Source: Datnioides undecimradiatus (taxonomy: Eukaryota > Chordata > Actinopteri > Lobotiformes > Datnioididae). Taken from it: DNA of 64,000 bases. The stretch covers positions 4,094,230 to 4,158,229 of the forward strand of contig WARS01000007.1 of the NCBI GenBank assembly GCA_008933995.1, written 5' to 3'. The notes under the pieces are model-generated. The model ran no database searches. It was given only the letters and a program-made list of their open reading frames with translations, and was not told the DNA's origin. Numbering within the stretch: the stretch's first letter is position 1; every line of letters starts with the position of its first letter. Below, piece after piece: positions 25,569 through 39,060 of the stretch. Both the position numbers and the translations under genes were made by a program.

Positions 25569-28500
25569 ATTCCACACACACAGATTCCTCTGAGCTGTTG
25601 AGCTGGTAGCTCCAAGGTAAAAAGTGCACACAGGTTGAAAACAGAGTTTTCATAAATACCTAGACACACACACACACACACACACAGACATTCATGTATA
25701 TTTACGTACACTGAAATCCTTATTGCAGGGGTAGGCAGAATATAAGCGACTCAACTCACTTTTTAAATGAATCAAAAGATCCTTTCAGGGAGACTAGTGA
25801 AAATTTTTTTTAGAAACTCATGTTTCTAATGCACTGTGAGTGGGCACGTCTTCTTGATGAAGCCCCCAAGCGCCATAGCTTCAAAGTTCAGGTTGTTCGC
25901 ACCTAATGTCCTCCCTCACATGTCTGAAAGCTTATGGAGTGATTTCTAATGTTACATAGAGTGAGAACATGAAAGGTAATTGGTCCAAGCGCAGAAACCT
26001 GCTGAACTTCTTGACTGGCTTTGGTGTGCATGGAGGATTTGTCACTGACATGTACAAACTAGGATCCATCTGAGAAATAAGACTGAATTAAGTTGTTTGT
26101 TTGCTGCATTACTTGGCATTTGGTCTTTGGTTTTGAAAGTTTTGGCCATAAAATGCCTGTACAGTGGTACCTTGACTTACGAGTTTAATTCGTTCCGTGA
26201 CGGAACTCAAATTACTTGTATGTCAAATCAATTTTCCCCATTGAAATGAATTGAAATGCCATTAATCTGTTCCAGGCCCCCATAAGGAATATTGTATAAA
26301 AAAACAATACAATAGAATGTACTGCAATAAACTGGTTTTATTAAGTATAATGTAAAGCATTTACTTTGGAGATCAGATGACTTGAGGATGCTGACGGAGG
26401 TGGAGGAGAAAGGCTGAGGTGAATAACTGAATCTTATTTGCTGATTTTTGCCCTTTTCGCCACGCTTTCTTCACTTTCATCTGCAACTGTCTAGCTATCG
26501 AGTGAGACAGGGATGCTGGGTGGATGTTACGGCGTTCACTGTGGCGTTCACTGTGGCGTTCACTGTGGCGTTCACTACGCCAACTAGCGGTGGGGTATCT
26601 GAAGCTGGCTCGTAACCCGAATATTAGCTTGCAACTCAAAGCAAAAAATTGGCCGAGACGGCTTGTATCTCCAAAAACTCGTTAGTTGGGACGCTCGTAA
26701 GTCAAGGTATCACTGTATAAGCATAATTCTTACCTGTCTTCTGTGTTTGTGTTTTGCTTTGAGGCAAACTAAACCTTTTCAGACAAATTTGCTTTTCAAT
26801 TCAATATGAACAGCAAAATGACTATAATTAAATTCATGAGAGGTGTAGTTGACCCATAAACAGTGTTTATATATGGAAGTACCTGACATTGTGTAGAAAA
26901 GATTGTTAGAAGTCTTTGTTTGGACAAAGTAATAGTTAGCTGTTCTGACATATTCAGAAAATGCAGTAAAACAAAATAATAATATTATGATAATATTATG
27001 ATTCTTAAGTTGTGCTTGATTGATTTAGAACTTAAACAGGTATACCTCGCAAATATAACACTTGTAAACACATTGCTAAGAAAAGTTCCAAATAAAGAAT
27101 ATACAATCCACCACCTATAGCCATGTAGTTGTTTAAAAAACAATCCTTCCTTCATTCGAGCTTATTACTTATTTTTAGTATTTAAGGTTATCTTTTACAA
27201 CCACATGGACATCCTCATCGGGTAGATGGGTGTTTTGAGCGAGGCTTCAACAGGTCTGCATTCTGGCAGAACATTATGGTAGGGGGCCATGTTCAGGTGC
27301 ATGCAGTTGCACAGAAAATACACTGCACTGATGCTCGTACTGAAAAATGTGTACTATCGGCAACATTTGCTGAGGTTAGCTGATTGCCTTCTGTATACCA
27401 TTACAGTGTTGGATCCCATTGATCCATCTGTTTGGTTTGTCAGATATTTCTTTTCTCTGTTGCATAATAATTATTATACAACTATAATGTGAATATAATA
27501 CCTTTATTTTTCACAATGACTCATTCTGTTGTACCTGTTTGTCTGTTGTATCTGACATTTTTTCCTCCAGAGTCCTCCAAACCATGTGATCCCCGGGCCA
27601 GAGGAGATCTACATCTACAGCCCACTGGGTACAGCTTTCAAGGTGACAGGCAGCGACCATGCCTCTAAAAATCCCAGCATCATCACCATGTAAGCCTCGA
27701 CATCATCAGTCAGCACACCAACCTGCACTAAATGTTATCTTTAAACACAAGTGTATGTCTTTGACTGCTTTGATTAGTACTTGCTTTTCTCTCCTAACAG
27801 ATTTGCCATATGGAACACAATGATGGGCACGTCTATACTCAGCATTCCTTGGGGTATAAAGCAGGTGATTTGCTTTATACCACCTTGGCTTATAACGTCT
27901 CAACTAAAAGTATTCATTTTGTATCAACATTGGTTGTTTTTGAAATGCAGAATTTTCAGTGTACAGATACTTTAAACTGAGTCAGTGCTATCTGTGTCCA
28001 ATCAGGCTGGTTTCACTCTTGGGATCCTCATCCTCATCTTCACAGGCCTGCTGATGCTCTACTGTTGTTACATAGTTCTCAAATCCCCAAAGGCAATATG
28101 TAAGTCCTGCATCACTTCAGTGAAGAATATGTCTTCTGCTTCCATGTCCCCTGCCCTGAGAAGTGACATTATCCTGTTTTTGGGTTGTCCGTCCATGTGA
28201 TTGTTACCTCTGGAACATCCTGAGGAAATGACTTCAAACCTGGCTTTCACTTGGACTCAGTGATGATCTAATTAGATTCTGTTAAAGCAAAGTTCAAAGT
28301 CCCCGTGACTACACAAAACAAGTTTTAGGTCTTGAAAACAGGACATCTTGCAAACATCTCAGGGGAATCCCATTTAATTTGGCATAAATATTTTGTTGGA
28401 CTCAAAAATCAACTGATAAGATATTGGCGGACAAAGTTGAAAGTCATAATGACCTCATAGTCTTGTAACCAGGATGTATGAGGAACCCCTGGGGGGAATT

Positions 28501-31500
28501 TTGTTACATCTAGCAAAAACAACCATTTGGACTCAAGGATGAACTAATAAGACTTTAGTTTAGTTGTCAAAGATCCGATGTCAAGGTTGCTCATTTGAAC
28601 TGATAAGACTCAGATGGTCAAACATCACTGTGACCTCACAAAATAATTTTCTGGCCTCGTAAACACAACATCTGTGGAATGTCTCAAGGGAATCCCCTCT
28701 AGTTTAGCATATATATCTAGTTTACACAGGGATAAACTGATTAGATTTTTATGGTTAGAATGTCAATTTTGTAACATAATTAGGGTAAAATTGCACACAA
28801 ATGTCTGATAGGAAAATATGAGGAAATTATAACATTTTATAATATCACATTTGAGTCCAGCAGACATGTTGGTAACTGCAACGTGACTGGTTGGTGGAGG
28901 CATATAACCATGAAGCGGTCATTTTAGTTTATTACTGGACGTTAGCTCTGATGGCTGAACTTTATTGTATTTGCTGTGTTTTTTTTAGTGTGTTGTGTGT
29001 GAGGGAATTCTATATATGCTGTAGACAGTTGGAATAGCCGAATGTTTTGATGCCTCATTGTACAGGTGGGACGTGCAGTTCTGTGCTTTTTTTTGATAGA
29101 ATGCCACTTGATTTTACATCTGACATCCAAAAAAAGGAGAGCCTCTTACTGACACAGCGACTGACTGCTACTTGATAATGTTCAGGAAGTTAATTTTTCT
29201 GAACCAACCTGAAATTCTGGATTTTCCATTCTGATAATAGGACATATGTGAATCATGCGTTGGTTAAAAAAATCACTTGGGTTTGGACTCCCTGAGTGAA
29301 ACTGATGATTTGAGGACATCTATATGCTCAAGTATGTGAAGTTGTTTTATCTTCTGCAAGTGTCAAAGTAATGTTTCTGTTTTTCTCAGGCTCCGCCTAC
29401 TCATTTTACCTCAAAGCACCTGCCAGGTGACAGCTAATGAAACAGTTGGCAGGGCCACCAAATGTCATGTGCTGACATGAGACTCTCGCGTTTGTCACTT
29501 TTCACATGCACTCATGCCACACGTTCTGTGAAAGGAGGACACTGACAGCTCATAGGCAGAAAAGACAACACAGTGCAACAGCCAGTAACCAGTGAGTTAT
29601 TCAGACCATCGAGGGAAAGCAACATATATACAAAAGTTTGTTATATTGTAATTTACTTCTATGTATACTTCAGGCTTTCTCTTACACAGCGCTTCTCCAT
29701 TGGCTCCTCTTTCATTAAATGTATGTGATTATGTCGGCTGAGATACTTGGTTCTTGGGTTGGTACACCTTTGAAAAGTCCTGAATGTAATAGTACCTCAG
29801 CACTGAAATTAGTTAACATCATACAGGTTCAAACATCCTCTTGTGCTTCCTGAACAAATCTTATGCCAAATAAGCAAAGTCTCAAAGCCACTTCCTCCTG
29901 AAAAAATATATTTATACATGTTAAATAGAGTGTCTGTGAACACAGGACAGCCTTTTCCGTACTTGGGTGGCCTTTTCAGATTAAATCTGTACTCAATTTC
30001 ATCCTTTTATAATTTGTCCAACCCAAAGAGTTAAGGCAAGGCAAGTTTATTTAGACTGGACTGTTCCGCCACTAGGCCAGTGCTTTAATGGGGAATGAAA
30101 AGAAATTAATGAAGACATTAACAAACCATTAAGATTGCATTTAAAAGACAATAAACAAACAAGAATGTGACAATGTAACAACATGGAAATGCTTTAGCTC
30201 ATCAAAATGCAGGTCCACAGCATAGTATACATACTAGACAGTATGCTCATGTCAGGTCCTGGGTGACACTGCAGGGAAATCGCTCCACCTACAGAGGGCA
30301 GCATGTGTCCACGGAATTCTTCCAAAACTCACTGACTCATGAATCATTTCAGATAACTAGTGGATAATATTGTGATAAAGCTCTCAAATGCTTCAGTAAA
30401 GTGTGAGTGTGTCCCTCAAACAGCTCAAACCTCTCTGACAGTGCTCATCCTCCTCATTGGAGACTACTGAATATTCATATCAACAAAAGAAATGACTGCA
30501 AAGATATGAGTCTTGTAAATCTGAGAGCACTGAACTTGCTCAACATGACTTCTGGACTTGGATATGACAACAGAGTCACACATTGATTTTTTATTTATTT
30601 TTTTTTTTTTGTGCTGTGGCGCTGTTTGGTTTTAAGATCAACCCAGAAAGACTAAGATGGAGTACAGTAATTTGTTTTGCAAAGACCTCGCATTGTCCTT
30701 CAATAACAAGTTATTGAAGTTATAACCTTATTTAGATTTATTCCCTGTATTACATTAACTAAGCCTGCCAAGACTGTCACTGAGTCCATCTCCACCACCT
30801 TAGGTTTTGATTTGGTACGTCCAGCATTTTTAAAGCTAGTGTATGATGGTGTTTAGCGTTATATTAGTTACACATGTAGAAAAGAGAGAGAGTTTTACAT
30901 TGGAACTCATGTACCTGGGAAACATGACATCTGATTTGCCATTGCACAAACATGTTGCCTTGGTCTAGTCTATTATTTTCTTCATTATGAACGTATAATA
31001 AAGTGTGTTTTTATGATTACATATCACCACCTGTCTGCTGAAAAACTTGAAATCAAGTTTCTTTGTTGTCTCACCCTGTTTTGGGAACAGAAGGCAATTT
31101 GAATGGCTCAGTATAGTACTTGGTCAATGTGGTCAAGCATTTTAAAGATTGCACCTGTCCACGTATTGTAACAGCTTTTTCTGTGAACTAAAATGGCGTT
31201 CGCTTGTTTGTAGCATGTGAGACCTCTATTCGTGTAAATTGTTGTAACAACGTTTTTTGCCCTCTTCTCTTGGTGAGTCACACAAGGATTTTATACTGTA
31301 ACAAAGTTAGAATGATTCAGCAGAAGAAAAACACTGAATCAAATCTGCTGAATTCATCCCTCAATCTGAAAATGAACTGAATCTGAGAATGAATTTCTTA
31401 AAAGGCTCAGAGAATTTAACTTGGTAATTCCCAGTATCCTAGCAACGCACCATGGAAATCATTGTTGGTTTTTATGCCAATATGCTTATCTTGTTTTATG

Positions 31501-34500
31501 AAAGAACCAGATACTAATAGCTTCAATCCCTCTCTTTGTTCTGACCAGCCTATGTGGACACATCTGACTGGGAATTTCCAGATGTTTGTCGGTACTACTT
31601 TGGCACGTTTGGCAAGTGGTCCAGCCTGGTCTTCTCCATGGTGTCACTTATAGGAGCCATGGTGGTTTACTGGGTCCTCATGTCCAATTTCCTCTACAAC
31701 ACAGGGCAGTTTATCTACAGTAAGTCACAATGCTCTTCTCTCAGTATACTATGTGGTCAAATGTACTACAGTATAGGTTCTTCATCTCTCTTTATGTGTT
31801 GGACCTATGCATCGGTCCAGAACTCATTTAGGAAGGTGGTTTGGTTACTCTGTCTGAAATCATTTCATCATTATTAATTATTAATGGCAGTAAATCTGGT
31901 GGTTTCCTCTCCTGTCTACAGACTATGCTCACAATGTCAACATGTCCGATTCAGAGTTTGGAACCAATGGCTCTGATAAAGGTAAGTCACTTAATGCTAT
32001 TTAACTTCAACTTGTATTCTATTTTTTGACTTTGCACATATTTTAATATCTTGATCACCTTTTTGGACTTCTATTAATGAATTAAGATGCATTTTAGTCA
32101 AAAAATGGTACAGTTCCTGTCAGAGGTGTTTATCTTACCTGTGATGAAAATTCTAAAATGAATGACAGAGAATAAAAGTATGTATCTCACATAAAGGTTT
32201 AAGTATCAGAACTGTTAATCTGTGTATGCTTAGTTTCTCTGTCAGGATATCACTACAATCCATCATCAGGTTCATCAAGTAAAGTTTAAAATGCCATGTT
32301 TCTCTTTTTAAGTAGCGGAAAGCACTTTTGTATGTTGCACCCAAATTTCCTGACTGCACACTTTATATGCAAAGAAGTGATTAGCTGTTTCCTAAATATG
32401 AGGTAGGATCGAAAATGAATTTAACTGCCTGGATGATAACGCCGAGCTGGTCTGTTCACCAGTTATTTGCCCGTATCCAAACACTGACCCTGGAGGGAAC
32501 TACACCACCAGCACACTTTACCTCGCCAACAGTGGAAATGACACTTCTGATGTCAACTCTTTTGACCACTGGTGGAGCAAAACCAATACCATTCCCCTCT
32601 ACCTGATCATCCTGCTGCTGCCGCTGCTCTGCTTCCGCTCAGCCTCCTTCTTCGCGAGGTTCACCTTCTTGGGTAAGATAGAACATGAGCAATGTGAAGA
32701 ATACACTGCAGTTTTATTAAAAGTCGGACAGTTTCTTTTTTACCTATTCATTGTTGATGTTTTCAAACTAAAAACTAAATGACAGTTGAGTTTTGAAACA
32801 ATTATTGCCCCTGTTAGATTTCTCAGAATGGAGCTATAGTCAGCGTTTGCAGTATGATCCTGGGGGAAGAATCCACACTTCAGTGTTTTGCAAATGTCTT
32901 CTTCGATCTTGAAGACTGCAGGCTCTTCAACTCTTCAGGGCTCAGTCTTGCCATCATCCTAGTATTACACCTTAAAATTTAGTCATAGAAAATGGTTGAA
33001 TTTAAGGTCAAGCTGCTGTATTGGACTGCATCAAATTGTACTGGTGTAACGATTTTTTTTCTGTTTGTTTTATTATTCCAGCTTTTTGTTTTTGTCCTTG
33101 TCAGGTCAAAGCTGAGTGGACTATGCTGACTTAATCTCAATAGTGCAGCATATTGACTGTTTTCTCCACTACAACTTTCACTGCTGTGTTTAATGATACA
33201 TTTATTAAACATCAATCACTGATATGTAGAACTCCAGTGGACCCAAAACCCAGGGTTTCTCATGAAATCAGCTCAGTAGATCAGGTTTAGTTCCATTTCT
33301 TTTACAGCTTGTGTGCCTTGTGTGCTGTAACACTGATCCGTTTATTGTTTCATCATCTGTCTAATGCAGGCACCATATCAGTGGTCTACCTGATTGCACT
33401 GGTTACTATTAAAGCTGTCCAACTTGGCTTCCACCTCGACTTCCACTGGTTTGATGCAACTCAGTTCTATGTTCCAGGTAAATCTGCAGGTTTTGGTGCC
33501 TTTTTATGTTTCTTTCCACAGCAACTCAGATGGAGCCCCTAAATCATTTTTGGTGTCTAAAGCCATTTAATGCTAACACTCAGTGTGCTTTATTAGTAAT
33601 TAACATGTTTTGTGCATCATGGTAAATGGACTGTATGTATGTGCCTCTCTAGGACACCCAAGCAATTACACAGATTGAATTCAATGGCTTTGCCCAAACA
33701 AACAATCCAGTCTAGATATTTATTATCCATAACAATTTCTCATTTGATAATTGACTGTAAGTTATCATAAGTTATATCAGCATTGGCATTTAAATTATTT
33801 TGGGCTGATCAGAGTTTATATTGGTATAACTGTGTCTGTTGATGTGGCTGGTGGATAATGTGTTTTGCCATTGCGATATGTGTCAGTCCATTGATTGATG
33901 TCCAGAACACTTCCAGACAGGTAACTCAGCTATTTCTGACCAGAATACCATGCAGTTTGAGATTATCAGTTATATTAATGCTTTCCTGAATGTAAATCAC
34001 AACTCCCTTACCTATTCTCTAACTCCACCCTGTTTGCAAAATGCTTTCCGCCTTCTCCTTTACAATAACTGTCATAATATTATATCAATCGATTTCTGTT
34101 TTAACTTGTATTCTTTCAGAATTCAGACTGCTCTTCCCTCAGCTGACTGGTGTCCTCACTCTGGCCTTCTTCATTCACAACTGCATCATCACATTAATGA
34201 AGAGCAACAGGCATCAAGAGAACAATGTGACCCACTTTCACACATGCTCTTGCAAAGCTTCACACAAAACACATTTGTTACGCTTTAGAAATGTTGTTGA
34301 TAATTTATATAAACTGTAGTGTAGACAAATCTCTCCCTTCATTTCCTCATCAGAGCTTTTTACCCTCAGACAACACAGTAATTAAAGCGAGGCTGAGTTT
34401 AAGGTTAATGTCTTTTGGTGTTTTCAGGTGCGGGACCTGTCTGTGGCCTATCTTCTAGTGGGGCTGACCTATCTCTATGTGGGAGTGATGATTTTTGCTG

Positions 34501-37271
34501 CCTTTCCCTCACCACCTCTCTCCAAAGACTGCATTGAACCAGTGAGATTTACTTAGCTATTGCATACATGGTTTAACAGCAACTTTATTTTCTGTGGTAG
34601 CTGTAGCTTACCTAAAGATTTGTCAGACAAACCCCACATTGCAAAGCCTTAACTGCTGTCTTCTCTTCTGCAGAACTTCTTAGATAACTTCCCCAGCAGT
34701 GATGTGATGGTGTTTGTGGCTCGGACCTTCCTGTTGTTCCAGATGATCACAGTCTACCCCTTGCTAGGATACTTGGTGCGGGTTCAGATGATGGGACAGA
34801 TATTTGGCAATCATTATCCCAGGTAACACTTAAGGAGAGTATCAATGATGTTCTTGTCTTACTTCTGTAGAAGCACTCTCTGACTTTAGCTTTTCCCTGT
34901 GCATGACTGGATCCTACGAAGATTTACACGACAGCACAGGGAATTTTTAGCACCAAACTGCATCTTAAAATTAGTTTGAAGCTTACTGGACCATGCAATG
35001 AGTCTAACTTATCATTTCTTCTAACTAAAATTCATATGTGAAAAGGAGGAGGATGCCTCTCGCAAAACTTTTTTTCTGCTTGTAGTACCTGATGCATGTA
35101 CGGTGCGTTTCCTGTTCATCCAGGCATTTGAACACCTGGCCTGTAAAAGACACCTAGGATTTTTTTTGAAGAAGGGATTGTATGAGGTAGTCAGCATACT
35201 ACCTACAGTAGATGGCGGACAAGTGGACAAGTCATCAGCTTTTAGCCACCTAAAAAAATTATATGACTGTGCTGTCAGAAAGCCCTCTACCGGCAGGACA
35301 ATAAAAATACCTATTCCCCAAATCTATCAGACTCCTGACAAGCCACAAAACAGTATATCTCACCTCACAGAACATTGGAGTGGCTTGCCTGCCACAGCCT
35401 TGATCAGTTAGATTGTTTGTGTCATTGTGTCAGCCTGAAGATATGTAACTTTCTGCCTATCACTGGTTTCCACATTGTATCTCTTTAGTTTCTTCCACGT
35501 TCTGGCACTGAATATCTTAATCGTTGGAGCTGGTGTCCTCATGGCCAAGTTCTATCCCAATATTGGATCCATCATAAGGTATGCCATGATTTATTTCCCG
35601 ATTAACTTATTCTTTGTAATGGCTTATAATTAATTCATCAAACAGAATAGGTGTTAAACATCAATGCTCAATGACCATAACATAACCTAATATTGCAGGG
35701 ACTCTCTCTAGATTTAAGTGCTAACAGACATGTTTCCGCCCAGTTTGGCAGCAGTGACAGTGTTGCATGTTAGCCAAATGCAACATGGCTGAACACAGCC
35801 ATTTAAAAAAGAACTCAAGCCTTTCAGTATTGTGCATCAATAGATATCCAAGACTAGGTCGCTCATAATTATGTGACTCAAACAAACAAATCTGGAAATT
35901 TAAAAAAAATTGATTGATTAATTGATGATGAAGATCAATCAAATGATCATCAAATGATGATAATGACTCTCCCACTCTCGTGATTGATTGAAATGAAGGA
36001 AATAGCTTGAAATAAATAAGATATAAATAAATAAAAGAGGCCTTTTGCATCTTTGGGTCTTAATGTATGTTTGGGGTGAAGTTGAAAATATTTTGCTTAT
36101 TAATCTGAAGTATGTGTTCATTTTTATATATCATTTTCCATTATATTCATAGAATTATGACTCACATTCTCTTCATTATGTAGAATTTGGAGAAAATAAA
36201 AAAAATTTTTAAAATCCAAAACAAAAAGCCAAAAGCTGAAAAAGATTTTTTTCCTAATTGGGTCTAAGCTTTAATAGCACTGAATATTACATTTAAAGTA
36301 ATGTAGGTTTTTGTAGGTGAGGTAGGGGTTATTTTGTCAGACCTGATAATACAGTGCACAGACACTGTACACCTGTTTCCACAGCCTGAGAAGGACTCAT
36401 GAAAAATGGCAGAATTTTAAACCTAAAACATCAAATTAGTAAGATAGTTGCATGCTCAGAGATCTCACGTTGATTGTAATGTTGTATCTCAAAGATGAGC
36501 ATACACAGAAACATTAGTTACCTACAGTAATGTCATCGAACTATTCAACCATGCAAGGCAGCCATTCAGTGATGATGTCATAGAGTTAGTTTTTCAGATT
36601 AAACAGCTCTGATCTCTTATTATATGTCTGTTTTACAGTTTGACTCTTCATGATGAGTAAGCCGTGAAATACAAAACAAACATTTGTATTTTAATGTGAG
36701 TTAGTCATACAACAGTGTTTGTGATAAACACAGTTCTATGGATTGATGCAGTTCCAAATTACAGCCTGCATCATTAGGCACTAAAAACCTTCCCCTCCCA
36801 GGGACATGATGTGATTGAGCACGATTATATCACCCTGTTACACAGATTCAAGTTAGTCATACACCTGTAGAAACATAATACCAAGCCAGTTGACGTCTTG
36901 ACCTGACTTTGGACTGTGCACCATTATTTGGGAAATGAGTGCCCAAATACAAACTGGGCACATACAGAATGTTTCATATGTAACGACTTTTCCTTCCGCT
37001 TCTGTTACAAAATAGAATGCACCCTAATTCATCAGTGGAACATAGTAAATTAACCTATTGTGATACTGTACTATGATGACATTAACTCTCTGTCTACCTT
37101 TGCAGGTTTTCTGGAGCAACATGTGGCTTGGCTTTAGTGTTCATCTTTCCTGCCTTAGTTCACATGATCTCCCTGAAAAGGCAGGGGGCTCTCCGCTGGC
37201 CATCAGCCATCTTCCACAGTTTCCTGATCCTGCTGGGCATAGCCAACCTGTTGGCACAGTTCTTCATGTAA
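22192..37271 (+). CDS. slc38a9: Solute carrier family 38 member 9, lysosomal amino-acid sensor
   Basis: Complete coding gene. Exons: 22192-22289, 25359-25488, 27571-27689, 27801-27864, 28006-28099, 31549-31719, 31922-31981, 32403-32672, 33370-33477, 34120-34226, 34428-34541, 34674-34822, 35489-35578 and 37106-37271. All junctions keep phase, giving 579 codons plus TAA (human protein 561). The protein is a lysosomal membrane transporter that senses arginine and signals to mTORC1 through Ragulator-Rag. The N-terminal Rag-binding segment is kept: HYYSRL at residues 63-68, with Y65, L68, P79 and P84 matching human Y71, L74, P85 and P90; human I68 is V62. Helix 1 keeps [14 protein letters not shown] (residues 121-134). 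The luminal loop exon (32403) has N-glycosylation motifs NYT and NDT. An in-frame TAG at 22171 supports the start. The first 32 residues differ from mammals. Confidence 0.95.
22785..23768 (+). mobile_element. Decayed, internally deleted Tc1/mariner-type transposon
   Basis: Both long inverted ends of a fish Tc1/mariner element are recognisable. On the left, ACAAAATGCCGTTTTTAAAAG and GTGAAAAAGTAATTGCCCC; on the right, TTTAAAAACTGCATTTTGTG and a terminal GCAAATACTC...CACTGTAG. The middle carries transposase-gene relics, for example CTCACTTGCCTCAATTAAAG and GAGAATGTCCGGCCATCAGT, with a large central deletion and several frame breaks. The left terminus beyond about 22785 is not recognisable. It lies in the slc38a9 intron between the first two coding exons. 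No intact transposase can be made. Confidence 0.8.
25507..25567. repeat. CA microsatellite just after an slc38a9 splice donor
   Basis: Sixty-one bases of uninterrupted CA begin 18 bases after the GT (25489) of the second slc38a9 coding exon. A second CA run lies at about 25663-25685. Confidence 0.95.
25940..26090 (+). repeat. Dispersed repeat fragment, related to 47510-47640
   Basis: Shares GGAGTGATTTCTAAT, CAAGCGCAGAA and ACAAACTAGGATC with the longer element at 46330-47960, in the same order and spacing. It is therefore a fragment of the same family, inside slc38a9 intron sequence. Confidence 0.6.
26162..26715. mobile_element. 554-bp MITE-like element with terminal inverted repeats and TA target sites
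   Basis: The ends CAGTGGTACCTTGACTTACG and the reverse of CGTAAGTCAAGGTATCACTG form 22-base terminal inverted repeats with one mismatch. The element is flanked by TA on both sides, as expected of Tc1/mariner/pogo-type transposons. The interior has no transposase; it contains a small minisatellite at 26531-26578. It sits in the slc38a9 intron 25489-27570. Confidence 0.85.
26531..26578. repeat. 12-bp minisatellite, four copies
   Basis: Four head-to-tail copies of GGCGTTCACTGT, the last ending AC instead of GT, inside the MITE-like element. Confidence 0.95.
28100..31548. other. Largest slc38a9 intron with a dispersed-repeat piece
   Basis: 3.4-kb intron. Around 30032-30190 it contains AAGGCAAGGCAAGTTTATTT, the start of a repeat common in fish genomes, in decayed form. 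Otherwise I see only AT-rich sequence with chance ORFs. Confidence 0.5.
33617..33665 (+). repeat. Fragment of the TGGTAAATGGACTG fish repeat
   Basis: Carries the same ATGGTAAATGGACTGT start as the copy at 4911 and a short decayed tail. It lies in the slc38a9 intron 33478-34119. Confidence 0.5.
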
Positions 37272-38500
37272 AGTCAGAGACAGACCCTCACTCAGAAGTG
37301 TCTTCATCTTTTAATCTGAAGGATATGACAAAGATTTTAGATGGGGGTCTCTGAAAGTATATGTAGAGTCAATTGCATAAGCACACAGTATATCTTTGTC
37401 TGACTTGCATCATTGGCACCAGAATAATGCCCACAGCAGCCTCCAGCCAGTCAGATTTAATGTCAGTGTCTATGGTATACAATTAAGTATTGCACACTTC
37501 CTGTATTAAGAGAGAGTGTTGCGGGGTTTATGTTTCAGGGGAATAACCGGAATCCATTGTCTGGGCTTGGTAACATATTTTTTTTTCCCTCATGCAGTCC
37601 AGCCAGTAGTATTTCTATGATCAAATCCTATTATATATTGTCCATTTCCTGTCTGATACTATTAATTATTCCTGCTATAATCAATAATAATAATCATGTC
37701 AAGCCATCTAGTATAGACCCATTATCAATTGTGTTTCAATCACATCTTTGATAATGTGAGGAACAAACTAGCAGGAACATTTGGGATGTGATGTCATTAC
37801 TGAGAGCTGTAACTCAACCAGGGGAGTGTCTTCTTAAGCTACAGCAGAATCTCAATCAAACACCGACTCTACAATTTCTAGTAAAATTTGAAGCAGCTTT
37901 AAAGGATATATTTCATAATAATGTATGACTCCGATGAACTAGCTGAGTTTCAGCTCATTGTTTCACTTTGTGACCCACAACGTTACTGTTTGAGTTCGCT
38001 CTCACTCCTCTCATAGAGTTGTGTTTTGCCTGCAGCAGGCACCTGTCTCAGAGAAAACGCTCTAAAACTAGTCGGTGAGCGTAATGGCCAAAGTGAAAGA
38101 TATTTCCTCAGGAGTTGATAGAGCCCAGTGATAAGGCTCCATAACTATTGTATTTGTAAATAAGCAACTGTTTGCTAAAAGGTTATTTCAGGTTAAAACG
38201 TCTTACATGTGAGGCTCTGCTGCTGGTTTTATGATCATAGAGGGTTGTGTTTTGCTGACACCATGGATTTGTATTACTAACTTTGTCATTGTGTACAGTG
38301 GGACAGCCATATTGTGTGCTTCATTTCTGAAGAACCTTTTGGCACAATCTTAATTTTTTTATGAGTAGCGTTGATTTACATGGTTAAGATGTTTACATGA
38401 TGCCTATTTTTTACATACTGTGCCTAATGTGTAGTATTTTACTAATGATAGGATAGACAAAGGGAATATTGTGCATGGAAATAAATCATCTCAGTCTATG
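37272..38500 (+). other. slc38a9: Probable slc38a9 3' UTR
   Basis: Sequence after the stop codon without a convincing ORF. The first good AATAAA on this strand that I noted is at 38480-38485, about 1.2 kb after the stop, with another near 38551. Use is unproven. Confidence 0.4.
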
Positions 38501-38599
38501 AGAACTATAATACTATTTGCATTTAATCAAATTATGCTGGTTTTAGAAATAAATGTTTATTTTACTTTGGTCTCATTTGAGTAGATTTTTCCAACAGTC

Positions 38600-39060
38600 C
38601 TTATATATGATCAGTCTGTCTTTATTAGCGGGCTGTTTGCCAGAGTCCCTCAAAGCAGCTATTCTCTCCTTAAAAAATCTAGTCTTGATCCAGGGGCTTT
38701 AGCCAACTATAAACTGATATTTAACTTTCTCTTTTCTCCTTGAGAAAGCTGGTGTCAAGTAGCTGTATGACTTTCTACATTACAACAGTTGAGAATTTTT
38801 AGCACTGTTAAATTTACAAATGACATTTTAACAGCATCAGACAAAGGACTTGTCTCTGTACTTGTCCTATTAGGTCTTAATGCTGAATTTGATTCCATCG
38901 ACCGTCACATCCTAGTACAGAAACATTAAAGGAGCCACGCTAAGCTGGTCTTATTTATCAGATAGATCCCAGCTTGTAAATGTCAACAACAAATCCTCAA
39001 TGCACATCAAGGATCATCCACAAGGTTTTGTGCTTCATTGGTGTTCACAAACTGAACAGA
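38600..39060 (+). pseudogene. LINE reverse-transcriptase relic
   Basis: Translating pieces of this stretch gives reverse-transcriptase landmarks of fish LINE elements in order. First comes a LKKSSLDPGALANYKLIFN-like block (family: LKKPSLDP..NYRPISNL), then LVLLGLNAEFDSIDRHIL near 38866 (family: LLDLSAAFDTIDH), then LSWSYLSDRSQLVNVNNKS, then a decayed PQGFVL (family: GVPQGSVLGP). Stops and frameshifts separate the blocks, so it is dead. Which LINE clade is not decided. Confidence 0.7.

Noticed and set aside
25330..25711. Cys-Val repeat proteins on the minus strand
   Set aside because: Translations of the CA microsatellites beside slc38a9.
26373..26639. [12 protein letters not shown] repeat protein on the minus strand
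   Set aside because: Product of the 12-bp minisatellite within a MITE-like element; no gene context.
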